Shown: piece by piece, positions 33,983 through 43,526 of the stretch
How the letters are laid out: each line of letters starts with the position of its first letter
Position numbering within the stretch: position 1 is the first letter of the stretch
Assembly (NCBI RefSeq): GCF_014836535.1
Contig: NZ_JACSQP010000001.1
Span: 410,337-474,336, forward strand
DNA length: 64,000 nt
Origin: Microbacterium pullorum
GTDB lineage: Bacteria; Actinomycetota; Actinomycetes; Actinomycetales; Microbacteriaceae
Direction of reading: 5' to 3'
Program-made: the position numbers and the translations under genes
The notes under the pieces: generated by a model
Database searches by the model: none
Seen by the model: only the letters and a program-made list of their open reading frames with translations
Told to the model about the DNA's origin: nothing

Positions 33983-34836
33983 GCATCCTGAACGAGACCT
34001 ACACCCTCTCGAACGACGTGACCATCCCCAAGCTGGGTCTCGGGACGTGGTTCATCGACGACGACAAGGCAGCCCAGGCGGTGCGCGATGCCGTGAGCAT
34101 CGGCTACCGCAACCTCGACACCGCCCAGGCCTACGGCAACGAGCGCGGCGTCGGCGAAGGCGTCCGAAACTCAGGCGTCGCCCGTGACGAGCTGTTCGTG
34201 TCGACCAAGCTCGCCGCTGAGGTCAAAGACTACGAGGGCGCGGTCGCCGCGATCGACGGGTCGCTGCGGACGCTGGGCCTGGGCTACATCGATCTGATGC
34301 TGATCCACTCCCCGCAGCCGTGGGACGACTTCCGTGGCGGCGACTACGCCGAGGGCAACCGCCAGGCATGGAGAGCCCTCGAAGAGGCGTACCAGGCGGG
34401 CAAGATCCGCGCCATCGGGGTGTCGAACTTCCTGCAGTCCGACCTGGACAGCCTGCTCGAGACGGCGTCGGTCACGCCGCACGTGAACCAGTTGCTCGTG
34501 CACGCCGGCAATACGCCGTCAGAGCTGCTGGCCTACTGCACGAGCAAGGGCATCCTCGTGGAGGCGTACTCGCCGATCGCGCACGGCGAGATCCTGCACA
34601 ACCCCGAGGTGCGGGCGCTGGCCGAGAAGTACGGTGTGTCCGTGCCGCAGCTGTGCATCCGCTACACCATCCAGCTGGGCACGGTCTCGCTGCCGAAGAC
34701 GGCGAACCCCGACCACATGCGCTCCAACGCCGAGCTCGACTTCGTCATCTCCGAGGCCGACATGGATGCGTTGAAGAGCCTCCACGCCCAGGACTACGGC
34801 GACTCCAGCGCTTTCCCGGTCTACAGCGGCAAGTAA
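33979..34836 (+). CDS. Aldo/keto reductase
   Basis: 285 residues with the AKR (alpha/beta)8 barrel. The catalytic tetrad is recognisable: Asp and Tyr in NLDTAQAYGNERGVG, Lys in VSTKLA and His in LMLIHSPQPW; the NADPH loop is VSLPKTANPDHMRSNAEL. It is close to the 2,5-diketo-gluconate reductase-like group that reduces aldehydes. It is coupled to the cupin gene by a four-base overlap and followed by a strong terminator. Confidence 0.94.
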   Translation: MSILNETYTLSNDVTIPKLGLGTWFIDDDKAAQAVRDAVSIGYRNLDTAQAYGNERGVGEGVRNSGVARDELFVSTKLAAEVKDYEGAVAAIDGSLRTLGLGYIDLMLIHSPQPWDDFRGGDYAEGNRQAWRALEEAYQAGKIRAIGVSNFLQSDLDSLLETASVTPHVNQLLVHAGNTPSELLAYCTSKGILVEAYSPIAHGEILHNPEVRALAEKYGVSVPQLCIRYTIQLGTVSLPKTANPDHMRSNAELDFVISEADMDALKSLHAQDYGDSSAFPVYSGK

Positions 34837-34859
34837 CCCATCCCCACCGGAGAGACGAC

Positions 34860-34888
34860 GATGCCCCGAGGGATTCCCTCGGGGCATC
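34860..34888. terminator. Bidirectional hairpin terminator
   Basis: GATGCCCCGAGGG, loop ATT, then CCCTCGGGGCATC: a perfect 13-bp stem between the convergent AKR and old-yellow-enzyme genes. Confidence 0.85.
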
Positions 34889-34914
34889 GCCGTCTCATCC
34901 GGGATTCGGGGGCA

Positions 34915-36021
34915 TCAGCCCGCCGGCAGGAACGCGTAGTCGGTGTAGCCGTCCGCGATGTCGGCGTAGAACAGATCGGGCCGGGGTTCGTTCAGCGCGT
35001 GGCCGCGGCGCCACCGCTCAACGAGGTCGGGGTTGGCGATGACCGGGCGGCCGACCGCGACGGCGTCGACGAACGGTGCCTGCAGCAGCCGCTCGGCTTC
35101 GTGCAGCGAGGTGACGGTGGCGAAGCCGCTGTTGACCATCACGTGTCCGCCGAAGCGGGCGGCCAGCTTTTCGACCAGGTCGCCGGTCGGCTCGTGATGC
35201 AGCACCGACAGGTAGGACAGTCCGAGGGGCCGCAGTCCGTCCAGAAGCTCGCCGTACGTAGCGAGCACGTCGTCGCGGTCCGGCTCGAACACGTCCTGGT
35301 GACCATGCTCGGGCGAGATGCGGATCCCGACATGCTCCGCTCCGACCGCTTCAGCGACGGCCTCGACCACTCGGACCACGAACCTGGTTCGGTTGACCGA
35401 TGAACCGCCGTGCTCGTCGGTGCGCCGATTGGAGGCGGGGGAGAGGAACTGCTGGAGCAGATAGCCGTTCGCCGCATGTATCTCGACACCGTCGAGACCC
35501 GCACCGATCGCGCGGCGCGCGGCGACGACATGCTCCTGCACGACGCGCCCGAAGTCTTCCGGAGTCATCGGCTCCGGCACGACGAACGGCTCCTTGCCGT
35601 CGGCGGTGTGCAGCTCACCGGACACGGCGACGGCGCTGGGCGCGATCACCCGTCGGCCGCCGTTGACGGCGGGGTGGGCCGTGCGTCCGCCGTGCATCAG
35701 TTGCAGCACGATGCGCCCGCCCTCGGCGTGCACCGCGTCGGCGACCCGCGCCCATCCCTGGGCCTGCTCGTCGTCGGCGATGCCCGGTTGACCGGCGTAC
35801 GCCTGGGACTCGCGGCTGGGGTAGGTGCCCTCGGTGACGATCATCCCGAGACCGGCCCGCTGCCGGTAGTGCTCGACGAGCAGGTCGCCCGGAACCCCGG
35901 ACGGGCCCGAGCGCAGCCGGGTCATCGGGGCCATCACGATCCGGTTGGCGAGGTGGATCTTCCCCAGCCGGAGCGGGTCGAAGAGAGTTGTCGTGGTGGT
36001 GCCGGTGGCGGCGTCGAGCAA
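34915..36021 (-). CDS. Old yellow enzyme family alkene reductase
   Basis: 368 residues of the OYE/NemA type: LFDPLRLGKIHLANRIVMAP at the N-terminus, LMHGGRTAHP, the FMN/substrate segment GVEIHAANGYLLQQFLSP and GRPVIANPDLVERW. These flavoenzymes reduce activated C=C bonds and nitro compounds with NADPH. The frame is open to a GTG at 36,078, but a TTG at 36,019-36,021 with a well-spaced AAGGAAC fits best as start. Island motif copy C lies 81-102 bp upstream, linking it to the MmyB-type regulon. Confidence 0.92.
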   Translation of the reverse strand: MLDAATGTTTTTLFDPLRLGKIHLANRIVMAPMTRLRSGPSGVPGDLLVEHYRQRAGLGMIVTEGTYPSRESQAYAGQPGIADDEQAQGWARVADAVHAEGGRIVLQLMHGGRTAHPAVNGGRRVIAPSAVAVSGELHTADGKEPFVVPEPMTPEDFGRVVQEHVVAARRAIGAGLDGVEIHAANGYLLQQFLSPASNRRTDEHGGSSVNRTRFVVRVVEAVAEAVGAEHVGIRISPEHGHQDVFEPDRDDVLATYGELLDGLRPLGLSYLSVLHHEPTGDLVEKLAARFGGHVMVNSGFATVTSLHEAERLLQAPFVDAVAVGRPVIANPDLVERWRRGHALNEPRPDLFYADIADGYTDYAFLPAG

Positions 36022-36101
36022 TGCAGTTCCTTCGAACAGCGGGAAACGGGACTCCCGGGACGATGTGTCGCTCTCCACTCCACCCCGTCTTTCCCGTGCG
36101 C

Positions 36102-36123
36102 GGGAGTCCCTGTCGGTACCCCC
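36102..36123 (-). promoter_or_regulatory. Island motif copy C (old yellow enzyme promoter)
   Basis: On the minus strand: GGGGGTAC-CGACA-GGGACTCCC. The 18-nt-downstream -10 block seen at copies A, B and D is not obvious here. A partial GGGAGTCCC also occurs near 36,050-36,058. Confidence 0.65.
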
Positions 36124-36139
36124 CTCGTGCGCGGTCGCG

Positions 36140-37444
36140 CTAGCCGCGCGCGAGGATCTCGGCGTTCAGCGCCTGCTGCCACTCGCGCAGCTGCCACATC
36201 GGGTGGTGCGGGGCGGCGTTGGAGCAGAGCACGACGCCCCAGACACCGTGATCGAGCGCCGTGCGCACGCCGTGTTCGGCGAGGCCGCGGCCGATGTCGC
36301 TCTCTTCGAATGAGCCGTGCAGCGGGGTGTAGCCCACCCAGCCCTCGCCGACGATCGCCGGCACGCCCCGCCAGCGCGCCCACGCGGCGATGGCGATGAC
36401 CCGCGAGGCGATCTCGCGGTGCATGACCTCGGCGTAGGGCGGGTAGCGCTCGTCGAGCCAGGCATCCCACGCCGACGGGTCGACCCAGTCGTAGCCGTAG
36501 ATCATCTGATCGGTGATGACGGTGGCCTGAAGCTTCCACGGCGCCGGCCGCGCGTAGTCGGACACCGACGGCGCATCGGCCCGCAGCAGTTCGCGCAGCG
36601 CGGCGTTGGGGAAGCCGGCGGTGCCCTCGGAGCGGATGTCGATGCGCTGCTGCAGCGCGTCGAGCACGCCGTAGGAGTACACGTGGCACTGCGCCGCGCC
36701 GAGCTCGGCCGGCACGCGGTGCATCGCGAGGTGCGGCGGCTTGCCGTAGCTGGCGGTGACAAGCAGATCGGGATGCCGCGCGCGCAGGCCCGCGACGACG
36801 CCGCCGTGGTCGGCGATGTCGGGGAGGATCGAGAAATCGACCTCGTTGTGCAGCTCCACCAGCGCGATGCGCTCGCGGTGACCGTGCGCGGTGAGCCACC
36901 CGATCATGCGGTCCCAGGCGGCGGCCAGTACGTCGTAGCGCTCGTCCAGCGGCACCGCGTCGATCGCCTCGAACCAGCGCGGGGAGGCAGCGAACGACGG
37001 CGACTGCTGGTACTCCCAGCTGGCGAGGATCACGACCATGTCGTGCCGCGCCGCCGCGTCGAACAGCGCCAGCAGCCGGGCGCCGAGGTCGATGCGGAAA
37101 CCGCCCGGGGTGTCGTACCAGCGCGTGCGCTGGCCGTAGTACCCGCCGCCCGGGGCGGCGCCGAGTCCCTCGATCTCGAGGTCGGCGGCGAGGTCGTCCA
37201 GCCCCAGTCCGCCGAACAGCAGCAGGGGAGCGGCGCAGATGCGGATCGCGTTGTACCCGATCGCGGCGGCATCGGCCACCGTCGCCTCGAGGTCGGCGTA
37301 GGGCTCGCCGGGCCCGGCTTGGGTGTACCAGGAGAAGTCCCACAGGGTGATCGTGAGCCGTCCGGGCAGGTGGGCGGGCCCCGCCCCGGTGAGGGTGGCG
37401 TCGTCGTCGGGCAGCGACGCGGAGCCGAGGTAGCGGTCGGTCAT
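36140..37444 (-). CDS. GH5-like (clan GH-A type) glycosidase
   Basis: 434 residues from ATG 37442-37444 (MTDRYLGSASLPD), overlapping the stop of the DUF5107 gene by four bases. Strand-wise features of a clan A (beta/alpha)8 barrel are present: ITLWDFSWYTQAGPGEPYAD, GYNAIRICAAPLLLFGG, DMVVILASWEYQQSP, the acid/base strand ALVELHNEVDFS (Asn-Glu) and the nucleophile strand VPAIVGEGWVGYT (Glu). No signal peptide, so it acts inside the cell on imported oligosaccharides. The exact family and substrate are uncertain. Confidence 0.8.
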   Translation of the reverse strand: MTDRYLGSASLPDDDATLTGAGPAHLPGRLTITLWDFSWYTQAGPGEPYADLEATVADAAAIGYNAIRICAAPLLLFGGLGLDDLAADLEIEGLGAAPGGGYYGQRTRWYDTPGGFRIDLGARLLALFDAAARHDMVVILASWEYQQSPSFAASPRWFEAIDAVPLDERYDVLAAAWDRMIGWLTAHGHRERIALVELHNEVDFSILPDIADHGGVVAGLRARHPDLLVTASYGKPPHLAMHRVPAELGAAQCHVYSYGVLDALQQRIDIRSEGTAGFPNAALRELLRADAPSVSDYARPAPWKLQATVITDQMIYGYDWVDPSAWDAWLDERYPPYAEVMHREIASRVIAIAAWARWRGVPAIVGEGWVGYTPLHGSFEESDIGRGLAEHGVRTALDHGVWGVVLCSNAAPHHPMWQLREWQQALNAEILARG

Positions 37445-40400
37445 CGTTCCATCCTTGTCGGTGCGGAGGCCGGTGCCGGTGCCGGTGCCGATGCCGATGC
37501 ATGGCCGAGATCGGCGAGTTCCCGCAGTCGCGTCGCAGTGGCGACGCGTGCAGCGGCGGTGTCCACGTCGAACACGAGCAGCTCGGGCAGCGACGTGGCG
37601 AAGTAGTCCACAGCGTCGCGGGCGCGCTCGAGCTCGTCGGCACGGTGTTCCAGGCGGGTCCAGGCCTCGGCGGCAGCAGCGGTTTCGCCCAGGCGCAGGT
37701 GTGCGAAGCCGATCCAGAAGTCCGCCTCGTCGGCGGGGCGCGCAGCGACCGCCAGCGGCGTGGTGGCGCGGGCCTCGGCCCACGCATCGCGGGCTCCCGC
37801 CTCGTCACCGAGCGCGGCGCGGGCATCACCCAGCAGCACCAGCCGCTCGGCCTGCGGCACGGCGGGGTGGCGCCCCTCGCCGAGAGAAGCAGGCGGAACG
37901 AGTCCGTCGGCGAGCAGGGCCGCGGCACGGTCGGCATCGCCCTCACCGAGCAGTCGGCGGGCGACGACGCACGACGCGCGGTCGAACGCGGCGATCACGC
38001 GGCCCTCGCCGCCTTCGAACGGGCGGAAGGTGCGCTCGGTGAGGAGCGTCCACGCCTCGTCGATGCGGTCGTTGTCCAGCAGCAGCGTGGCATGCACGAG
38101 CGCCAGATCGTCGCGGTCGTCCAGCAGGGCCGGCCGCTCCTTCAGCAGCGTCAGACGCTCGTCGGCGCGGAGCCCCCGCACCTGGGCGAGCAGGTCGCGT
38201 TCGAAGACGAGGCGCGCGTCGTCGGCCAGGGCGAGGGCGCGCTCGTAGGCGGCGTCGGCCTTGGCGGGCGACCCACCGGTCTGCATGATCGCCAGCGCGA
38301 GGTTGCGCCAGGCCACCGGGTCGGTGCTGCCCGACTTCGTCGCGTGCGTGAGATCGACCAGCGCGTCCCCTGGACGACCGGCGTCGAGCAGCCACATGCC
38401 GCGCAGTGCGTGGGCCACGGCGTGCCCCGGTTCTGCGGCGATCGCCGCCGCGAGGGCGTCGAACTGGTCGAGCCCTGCCGGGAAGGCCAGCGACGGGTCG
38501 GTGGCGGCGGCATCCGCCCGGGCGGACGCGGCGGCGTCATGATCGCCGTCGGCATCGAACCACGCGGCGCGCAGCAGGTGGCGCATCGGCTCGGCGTTGC
38601 CGAACGCGGCCGCCGCAGCGGCGGAGCGCGTGGCGGTCGCGGCGAGGGACTCGGCGTAGCAGCCGGCGCGGGCGAACTCGACACCCACCTCCAGCAGGGT
38701 GCGCGGGTCCACGGCGATCGCCTTCCCGGCCAGCGCACGGGAGGCGGCATCGAGCGGGTCGGCGTCGATGAGCCGGGTCAGCGCCTCGCGCGCCTCGTCG
38801 TCACGGCCGAGGCGGCGCAGCGCCAGCACGACCAGGCGGGCGCCCGCGGGCACCTCGGAGACAGCGGATGCCAGGGTGAGCGCCTCCCGGGCGCGGCCCC
38901 CGCGCAACGCCAGCCGGGCCCGGCCCAGCGTCGCCGGCACCCGCCACGCCTGCACCCAGGCTGCCGTCGCGAATGCGGCGTCGGCGGCATCGGGCTCATC
39001 CAGACGCTCCAGCACGAGACCGAGCAGGTAGTGGGGTTCGCCGTCGCGGGGGTTGAGGTTGCGGCGGGTGAGGCGGCTGACCGCGGTCTGCAGCAGATCG
39101 CGCGCGAGGTCGTAGCCGCCGCGGGCGAGGTGCCAAGCGGCCAGGGCCGTGGCCGAGCGGGTGTCACCCGGGTCACGGCGCAGCGCCTCTTCGAGATAGG
39201 GGACGGCGGAGCGGGACGGATGCCGGTACTGCAGCAGGTGCTGCGCGGTGAGGTACAGCTCGTCGGTGGAGGTCAGTGACTCCGCGGCATCCGGCGCCGT
39301 CGCCACCCACGGCTCGGGCACCGTCGCGTCGTGGCGGGTCCAGGTGACGAGGTCGACGCCGGCGGCGCTGCGCACGCGGATCGTGTGCACGCTCGCCTCG
39401 GCCGCATCGAGCACCCGCACGGTGGGGGAGCCGGGGCCGAGGTCGGCCGTCCACTCTGCGGCGACCCCATCGCCGGATTCGACGGTGATCACGGCGCCGG
39501 GGAACGCGCGCGTGCTGATGACGCCGACCCGGGCGGAGCCGTCGTGGGGCGCCAGCGAGACAGCGGCATCCGTCGTCGCCTGCCGCGCCGGACCCACCGC
39601 GTGGATCGGGAACCAGAACTGCGAGAACGTCTTCGTCTCACCGGGCGCGAGCCAGGCGAAGTCGGGCTGGTTGTCGGTGTAAACGCCTGCCATGAGCTCC
39701 ACGTAGGGGCCGTCGTCGTCGGTCAGCTGCGCGTCCCACGCGCGACCGATGGCGCCGTCGCCCCACGTCCACATCTTCTTGCCCGGCGACACGGCGCGGT
39801 CGGCCCAGTGCACGAAACCGGCATCGGCGGCGTGGTCGTAGCCGCCGAAGAACGACTCGGTCGTATCGGTGATCATGTACGACGTCGGTACCGGGATGTT
39901 GCTGTAGATGTCGATGCGGTCGGCGCCGGGGCGCTCGGCCGCCAGCTGCGGGTAGTCCACGCCGTAGTACGGCCGGTCGGCGCGGGGGAACCCGGTGATC
40001 GCGCGACGGGCATGGTCGGCGACGTAGGCGACGTCGTCGGGGAAGAACGACTGATAGCGCTCGTGCGAGCGCGCGGCCACGTTGGCCCACCACAGGAACG
40101 TCTGCGGCACGTCGGTGCGGTTGTGCAGGCGCGCTTCGAGCTCGATGAGCGACGACTCGGGCCGCAGGCGAATGCCGTGGACACCCCGCATGCGCTGCAG
40201 CTGGTCGAGGTCGCTGTGCCAGACCACGACGGCGCCGTCGTCCTCCCGCTCGATGCGCGAGTCGACGGGGAGGTAGGTCGCGGGGCGGTGGTGCTGCGGC
40301 CAGTTGAACTCGACGCCCCCCGAGATCCAGGGGCCCGCGATTCCGACGAGGGCGGGCTTGATGACGTTGTTGCGGTAGAAGAAGTCGTAGCCGGCCACCT

Positions 40401-40728
40401 TGTCGTAGCCGATGTGGATGCGGCCGCCGAGCTCGGGCAGCAGCATGAGGCGCACCGTGGCGTTCTCGAGGTGGATGGCCTGCCAGGTGTGCGGGCGCTT
40501 GACGTGCTCGACCCTGTCGGTGATCGGCAGGGGGTAGACCTTGCCACTGGAGCCCTGATAGACGCGGCGGTCCAGGAACAGCGGGTAGCGGTCGGGTTCA
40601 CCCGGCTCGTACGTGTCGATCGACACCGGTTCGCTCCAGCAGGCCACACCGCCGGCATCGAGGAGCAGCTGCTGGTCGGCGGGGGCGGCGGGCAGGTCGA
40701 TGAGGCTGGGCGCGTCGTCACTGTTCAC
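37441..40728 (-). CDS. DUF5107 and TPR-repeat protein of carbohydrate locus
   Basis: About 1,095 residues. The N-terminal 350 or so residues are DUF5107 (ENATVRLMLLPELGGRIHIG, IAGPWISGGVEFNWPQHHRP, TSYMITDTTESFFGGYDHA), a galactose-mutarotase-like beta-sandwich found next to glycosidases. The C-terminal 700 residues are helical TPR-type repeats (LVLERLDEPDAADAAFATAA, ALRRLGRDDEAREALTRLID). The start is the GTG at 40,726-40,728. It is translationally coupled to the GH5-like gene. DUF5107 proteins have no assigned reaction; a sugar-binding or epimerase-like role is inferred from fold and context. Confidence 0.85.
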   Translation of the reverse strand: MNSDDAPSLIDLPAAPADQQLLLDAGGVACWSEPVSIDTYEPGEPDRYPLFLDRRVYQGSSGKVYPLPITDRVEHVKRPHTWQAIHLENATVRLMLLPELGGRIHIGYDKVAGYDFFYRNNVIKPALVGIAGPWISGGVEFNWPQHHRPATYLPVDSRIEREDDGAVVVWHSDLDQLQRMRGVHGIRLRPESSLIELEARLHNRTDVPQTFLWWANVAARSHERYQSFFPDDVAYVADHARRAITGFPRADRPYYGVDYPQLAAERPGADRIDIYSNIPVPTSYMITDTTESFFGGYDHAADAGFVHWADRAVSPGKKMWTWGDGAIGRAWDAQLTDDDGPYVELMAGVYTDNQPDFAWLAPGETKTFSQFWFPIHAVGPARQATTDAAVSLAPHDGSARVGVISTRAFPGAVITVESGDGVAAEWTADLGPGSPTVRVLDAAEASVHTIRVRSAAGVDLVTWTRHDATVPEPWVATAPDAAESLTSTDELYLTAQHLLQYRHPSRSAVPYLEEALRRDPGDTRSATALAAWHLARGGYDLARDLLQTAVSRLTRRNLNPRDGEPHYLLGLVLERLDEPDAADAAFATAAWVQAWRVPATLGRARLALRGGRAREALTLASAVSEVPAGARLVVLALRRLGRDDEAREALTRLIDADPLDAASRALAGKAIAVDPRTLLEVGVEFARAGCYAESLAATATRSAAAAAAFGNAEPMRHLLRAAWFDADGDHDAAASARADAAATDPSLAFPAGLDQFDALAAAIAAEPGHAVAHALRGMWLLDAGRPGDALVDLTHATKSGSTDPVAWRNLALAIMQTGGSPAKADAAYERALALADDARLVFERDLLAQVRGLRADERLTLLKERPALLDDRDDLALVHATLLLDNDRIDEAWTLLTERTFRPFEGGEGRVIAAFDRASCVVARRLLGEGDADRAAALLADGLVPPASLGEGRHPAVPQAERLVLLGDARAALGDEAGARDAWAEARATTPLAVAARPADEADFWIGFAHLRLGETAAAAEAWTRLEHRADELERARDAVDYFATSLPELLVFDVDTAAARVATATRLRELADLGHASASAPAPAPASAPTRMER

Positions 40729-40776
40729 CCTGCCGAATCTACGGGCGTGCACCGTCGTGGGCCATGGCGGATCAAT

Positions 40777-40795
40777 GGATCGGTATGGACGATCC
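40777..40795. promoter_or_regulatory. Inverted repeat in AraC/DUF5107 divergent promoter
   Basis: GGATCG-N7-CGATCC, within a short stretch carrying four GATC tetranucleotides (40,770-40,802). It sits between the divergent DUF5107 and AraC-type genes and is a candidate operator; AraC proteins more often use direct repeats, so this is tentative. Confidence 0.4.
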
Positions 40796-40822
40796 GATGA
40801 TCGGGCATGCCAGGATGGCGGA

Positions 40823-41686
40823 ATGGAACGGGCTGACGGATTCGACCACCAGCGCATGAGCGTCGTCCCGCGACCTCTGGTCGACGCGGCCCTCGCGCGA
40901 CCGGTGACGCGGCGCCTGCTGGTGACCGACGCCGGGTACTTTCCGCGGGCCACCGAACACGGGCGTCATCGACCGCACGGTGCGCCCGAGACGATCGTGA
41001 TCGTGTGTGTCGCGGGGCGCGGCTGGATCGACACCGGCGGGACGCGGGTGCGCATCGGCACGTCGACGGCCCTGGTGTTCCCGAGCGGGATGCCGCACTC
41101 CTACGGGGCGGACGCCGACGATCCCTGGACGATCTGGTGGTGCCACCTGCGCGGAGAGGACGTCGCCGAACTGCTGGAAGCGGCCGGGGTGACCAGCCAC
41201 GCCGGCACGATCTCGCTGCGCGCGGTCGACCGCGTCACGGCGCTCCTGGACGAGATCGCGACCTCGCTGGAACGCGACACCACGCCGGCGCGACTGCTGG
41301 CGACGTCGGGCATGGCGTGGCGGATGATGACGCAGCTGGCGGTCGACCGGGCGCTCCCCGAAGACGGCACCCCGCTCGAGCGGGCGATGCGCTACCTCGA
41401 GGAGCGCGTGGACGGGCGAGTGCAGGTGCCGGAACTGGCCGCGATGGTGGGCGTGTCGGCATCGCATCTGGCATCGCTGTTCCGCGATGCGACCGGCGGG
41501 GGAGTGCTCGCCTACCACCTCGCCCAGAAGATGGCGCGGGCACGGCGGCTGCTGGACACCACCGAGATGCCGGTGGCCGAGATCGGCCGGGCCATCGGGA
41601 TGGATGATCCGTTCTACTTCTCCCGCCAGTTCCGCCGCACGCACGGTCTCAGCCCGAGCGGCTACCGTGCGATGCGGCGGGAATGA
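40823..41686 (+). CDS. AraC family transcriptional regulator
   Basis: 287 residues from ATG 40,823 (MERADGFDHQRMSVVPRPL). The N-terminal cupin-like sensor (APETIVIVCVAGRGWIDTGG, VFPSGMPHSYGADADDPWTI) is followed by two HTH motifs (VQVPELAAMVGVSASHLASL and MPVAEIGRAIGMDDPFYFSR, then RRTHGLSPSGYR). Activators of this class control sugar catabolism. It is surrounded by glycosidase and sugar-importer genes and is the probable activator of the whole 36-47 kb locus. Confidence 0.92.
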   Translation: MERADGFDHQRMSVVPRPLVDAALARPVTRRLLVTDAGYFPRATEHGRHRPHGAPETIVIVCVAGRGWIDTGGTRVRIGTSTALVFPSGMPHSYGADADDPWTIWWCHLRGEDVAELLEAAGVTSHAGTISLRAVDRVTALLDEIATSLERDTTPARLLATSGMAWRMMTQLAVDRALPEDGTPLERAMRYLEERVDGRVQVPELAAMVGVSASHLASLFRDATGGGVLAYHLAQKMARARRLLDTTEMPVAEIGRAIGMDDPFYFSRQFRRTHGLSPSGYRAMRRE

Positions 41687-41687
41687 C

Positions 41688-42554
41688 TCACCCCTTCGTG
41701 GCGCCCGCGGTGAGGTCTGCCCGCCAGAAGCGCTGCAGCGAAACCATGAGGGCCACCAGCAGGATCGCCGACACGGCCGACCCGGTGACGACGAGCTGGT
41801 AGAACATCGGGTCGCGCTGGGTCTGCGAGTTCCAGAGTGTGAGGCCGAGGGTCACCGGGAAGGTGCTCGTGTCGTTGAGCATGACCAGCGGCAGCAGGTA
41901 GTTGTTCCAGATCGTGACGAACTGGAACAGGAAGATCGTCACGAGCGCCGGCATCATCATGCGGGTGGCGATCGAACCGAAGATGCGCAGGTCGCCCGCA
42001 CCGTCGAGGCGGGCGGCCTCGATGATCTCGTCGGGAACGCTGCTGTTGGCGTGGATACGGGCGAGATACACCCCGAACGGGCTGACCATGCTCGGCAGCA
42101 GCACCGCCCAGTAGGAGCCGGTGAGTCCCACCGTGTTGAGCAGGAAGTACAGCGGCAGCGCGATGACGGTCGCCGGCACCAGCACGCCGCCGAGGATGAC
42201 GGAGAACAGCGCCTCGCGGCCGCGGAAGCGGTACTTCGCGATGGCGTAGCCGCAGGCGCTGGAGAGCACCATGGCCACCGCCGCGCCCACGCCCGAGTAG
42301 AGGATGCTGTTGAGCACCCAGCGGGTGAACGCTCCGCCGTCCTGCGTGAACAGGCGGGTGAGGTTCTCCCACGCCTGCGGTGTGTCGGAGAACCACAGGC
42401 CGAACGTGGAGAACAGCTCACTGGGCGACTTCGTCGCCGCGATCAGCACCCACACCAGCGGGAGGAGGAAGTAGGTCGCCGCGAGGATGACGACGGCGTT
42501 GACGGCGAGGCTGCCGGGGGTGAGCCGCTCTGAGCGCCGGGCTGTGTTCACCAT
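41688..42554 (-). CDS. Carbohydrate ABC transporter permease (MalG-type)
   Basis: 288 residues, six membrane helices from AVNAVVILAATYFLLPLVWV, EAA loop IIEAARLDGAGDLRIFGSIA, and the usual C-terminal RADLTAGATKG. It overlaps the preceding permease by seven bases. It is the last gene of the minus-strand importer operon and convergent with the AraC gene, their stops separated by a single base. Confidence 0.93.
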   Translation of the reverse strand: MVNTARRSERLTPGSLAVNAVVILAATYFLLPLVWVLIAATKSPSELFSTFGLWFSDTPQAWENLTRLFTQDGGAFTRWVLNSILYSGVGAAVAMVLSSACGYAIAKYRFRGREALFSVILGGVLVPATVIALPLYFLLNTVGLTGSYWAVLLPSMVSPFGVYLARIHANSSVPDEIIEAARLDGAGDLRIFGSIATRMMMPALVTIFLFQFVTIWNNYLLPLVMLNDTSTFPVTLGLTLWNSQTQRDPMFYQLVVTGSAVSAILLVALMVSLQRFWRADLTAGATKG

Positions 42555-43462
42555 GCTCGGTTCCCCTTTCGGTTGACGAGGCTGAGGAAGCCGAACGAGA
42601 AGGCGAAGCCGAGGAGGGCGACGATGACGGCCATCGCCGCGGCCAGGTTCGGGTTGCCCTGCGCGAACGCCTGGTTGTAGGCCGCGAGGTTCGGGGTGAA
42701 CGTCGAGCTGATCGCGGTGGTCAGCGGACGCAGCACGAGCGGTTCGACGAACAGCTGCAGGGTGCCGATGAGGGTGAAGACGGTGACGAGGATCACCGAG
42801 GGGCGCACGAGCGGCAGCTTGATGTTCCAGATGATCGACCACGCCGACGCGCCGTCGATGCGGGCGGCTTCGTAGAGCTCCGAGGGGATGGCTTCCAGCG
42901 CCGACATGAGGATGATCATGTTGTAACCGGCGAAGCCCCACAGGGCGATGTTGGCGATGGCGAACAGCACGTTGTCGCCGGAGAGCGGGTTGACGTCGAT
43001 GCCGACGCCTTTGAGCATCTGCAGGATGGGGCTCGTGGCGGGGACGTAGAGGAAGCCCCACAGGAGCGTGGCGACGACGCCGGGCACACCGTAAGGGGCG
43101 AAGTACAGCACGCGGAAGAAACGACCGCCCCACGCGCGACCCGAGTCCAGCAGCAGCGCGAGACCGAGGGCGGTGATCACCATGAGGGGCACCTCGATGG
43201 CCGAGAACACCAGGAGGCGTCCCAGGCTCTCCACGAATGCCGGATCGGCGAGGGCCCGGGCGTAGTTGTCGAAGAACACGAAGACCGTTTCGGGACGGCC
43301 GAGGCCGAGGCCCGAGCTCTTCGTGGCGAACATGCTCTGCACGAGGGCGTAGATGATCGGCGCGATGAAGAACAGCACGAACATCACGACGAAGGGGACG
43401 AGGAGGGCCCACAGCGCCGCGCGAGGGCGGCGTCGAGTGCGGCGAGGGGCGAGGGTGGTCAT
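42548..43462 (-). CDS. Carbohydrate ABC transporter permease (MalF-type)
   Basis: 304 residues from ATG 43,460-43,462 (MTTLAPRRTRRRPRAALWAL). Six membrane helices and the EAA loop YEAARIDGASAWSIIWNIKL. It pairs with the permease that overlaps it and with the lipoprotein encoded 64 bp upstream. No ATPase gene is present, as in many actinobacterial sugar importers. Confidence 0.93.
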   Translation of the reverse strand: MTTLAPRRTRRRPRAALWALLVPFVVMFVLFFIAPIIYALVQSMFATKSSGLGLGRPETVFVFFDNYARALADPAFVESLGRLLVFSAIEVPLMVITALGLALLLDSGRAWGGRFFRVLYFAPYGVPGVVATLLWGFLYVPATSPILQMLKGVGIDVNPLSGDNVLFAIANIALWGFAGYNMIILMSALEAIPSELYEAARIDGASAWSIIWNIKLPLVRPSVILVTVFTLIGTLQLFVEPLVLRPLTTAISSTFTPNLAAYNQAFAQGNPNLAAAMAVIVALLGFAFSFGFLSLVNRKGNRAW

Positions 43463-43526
43463 GGGGCGCTTTCGGCGAGGAGCGAGAAGCGGTGGGAGGG
43501 ACCGGGGTCCCTCCTCCCGCGGGGGA

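Noticed and set aside
23732..36140. Integrative element inserted at tRNA-Ala
   Set aside because: The metal and oxidoreductase genes lie next to the tRNA, but I found no integrase and no repeat of the tRNA 3' end at the far side.
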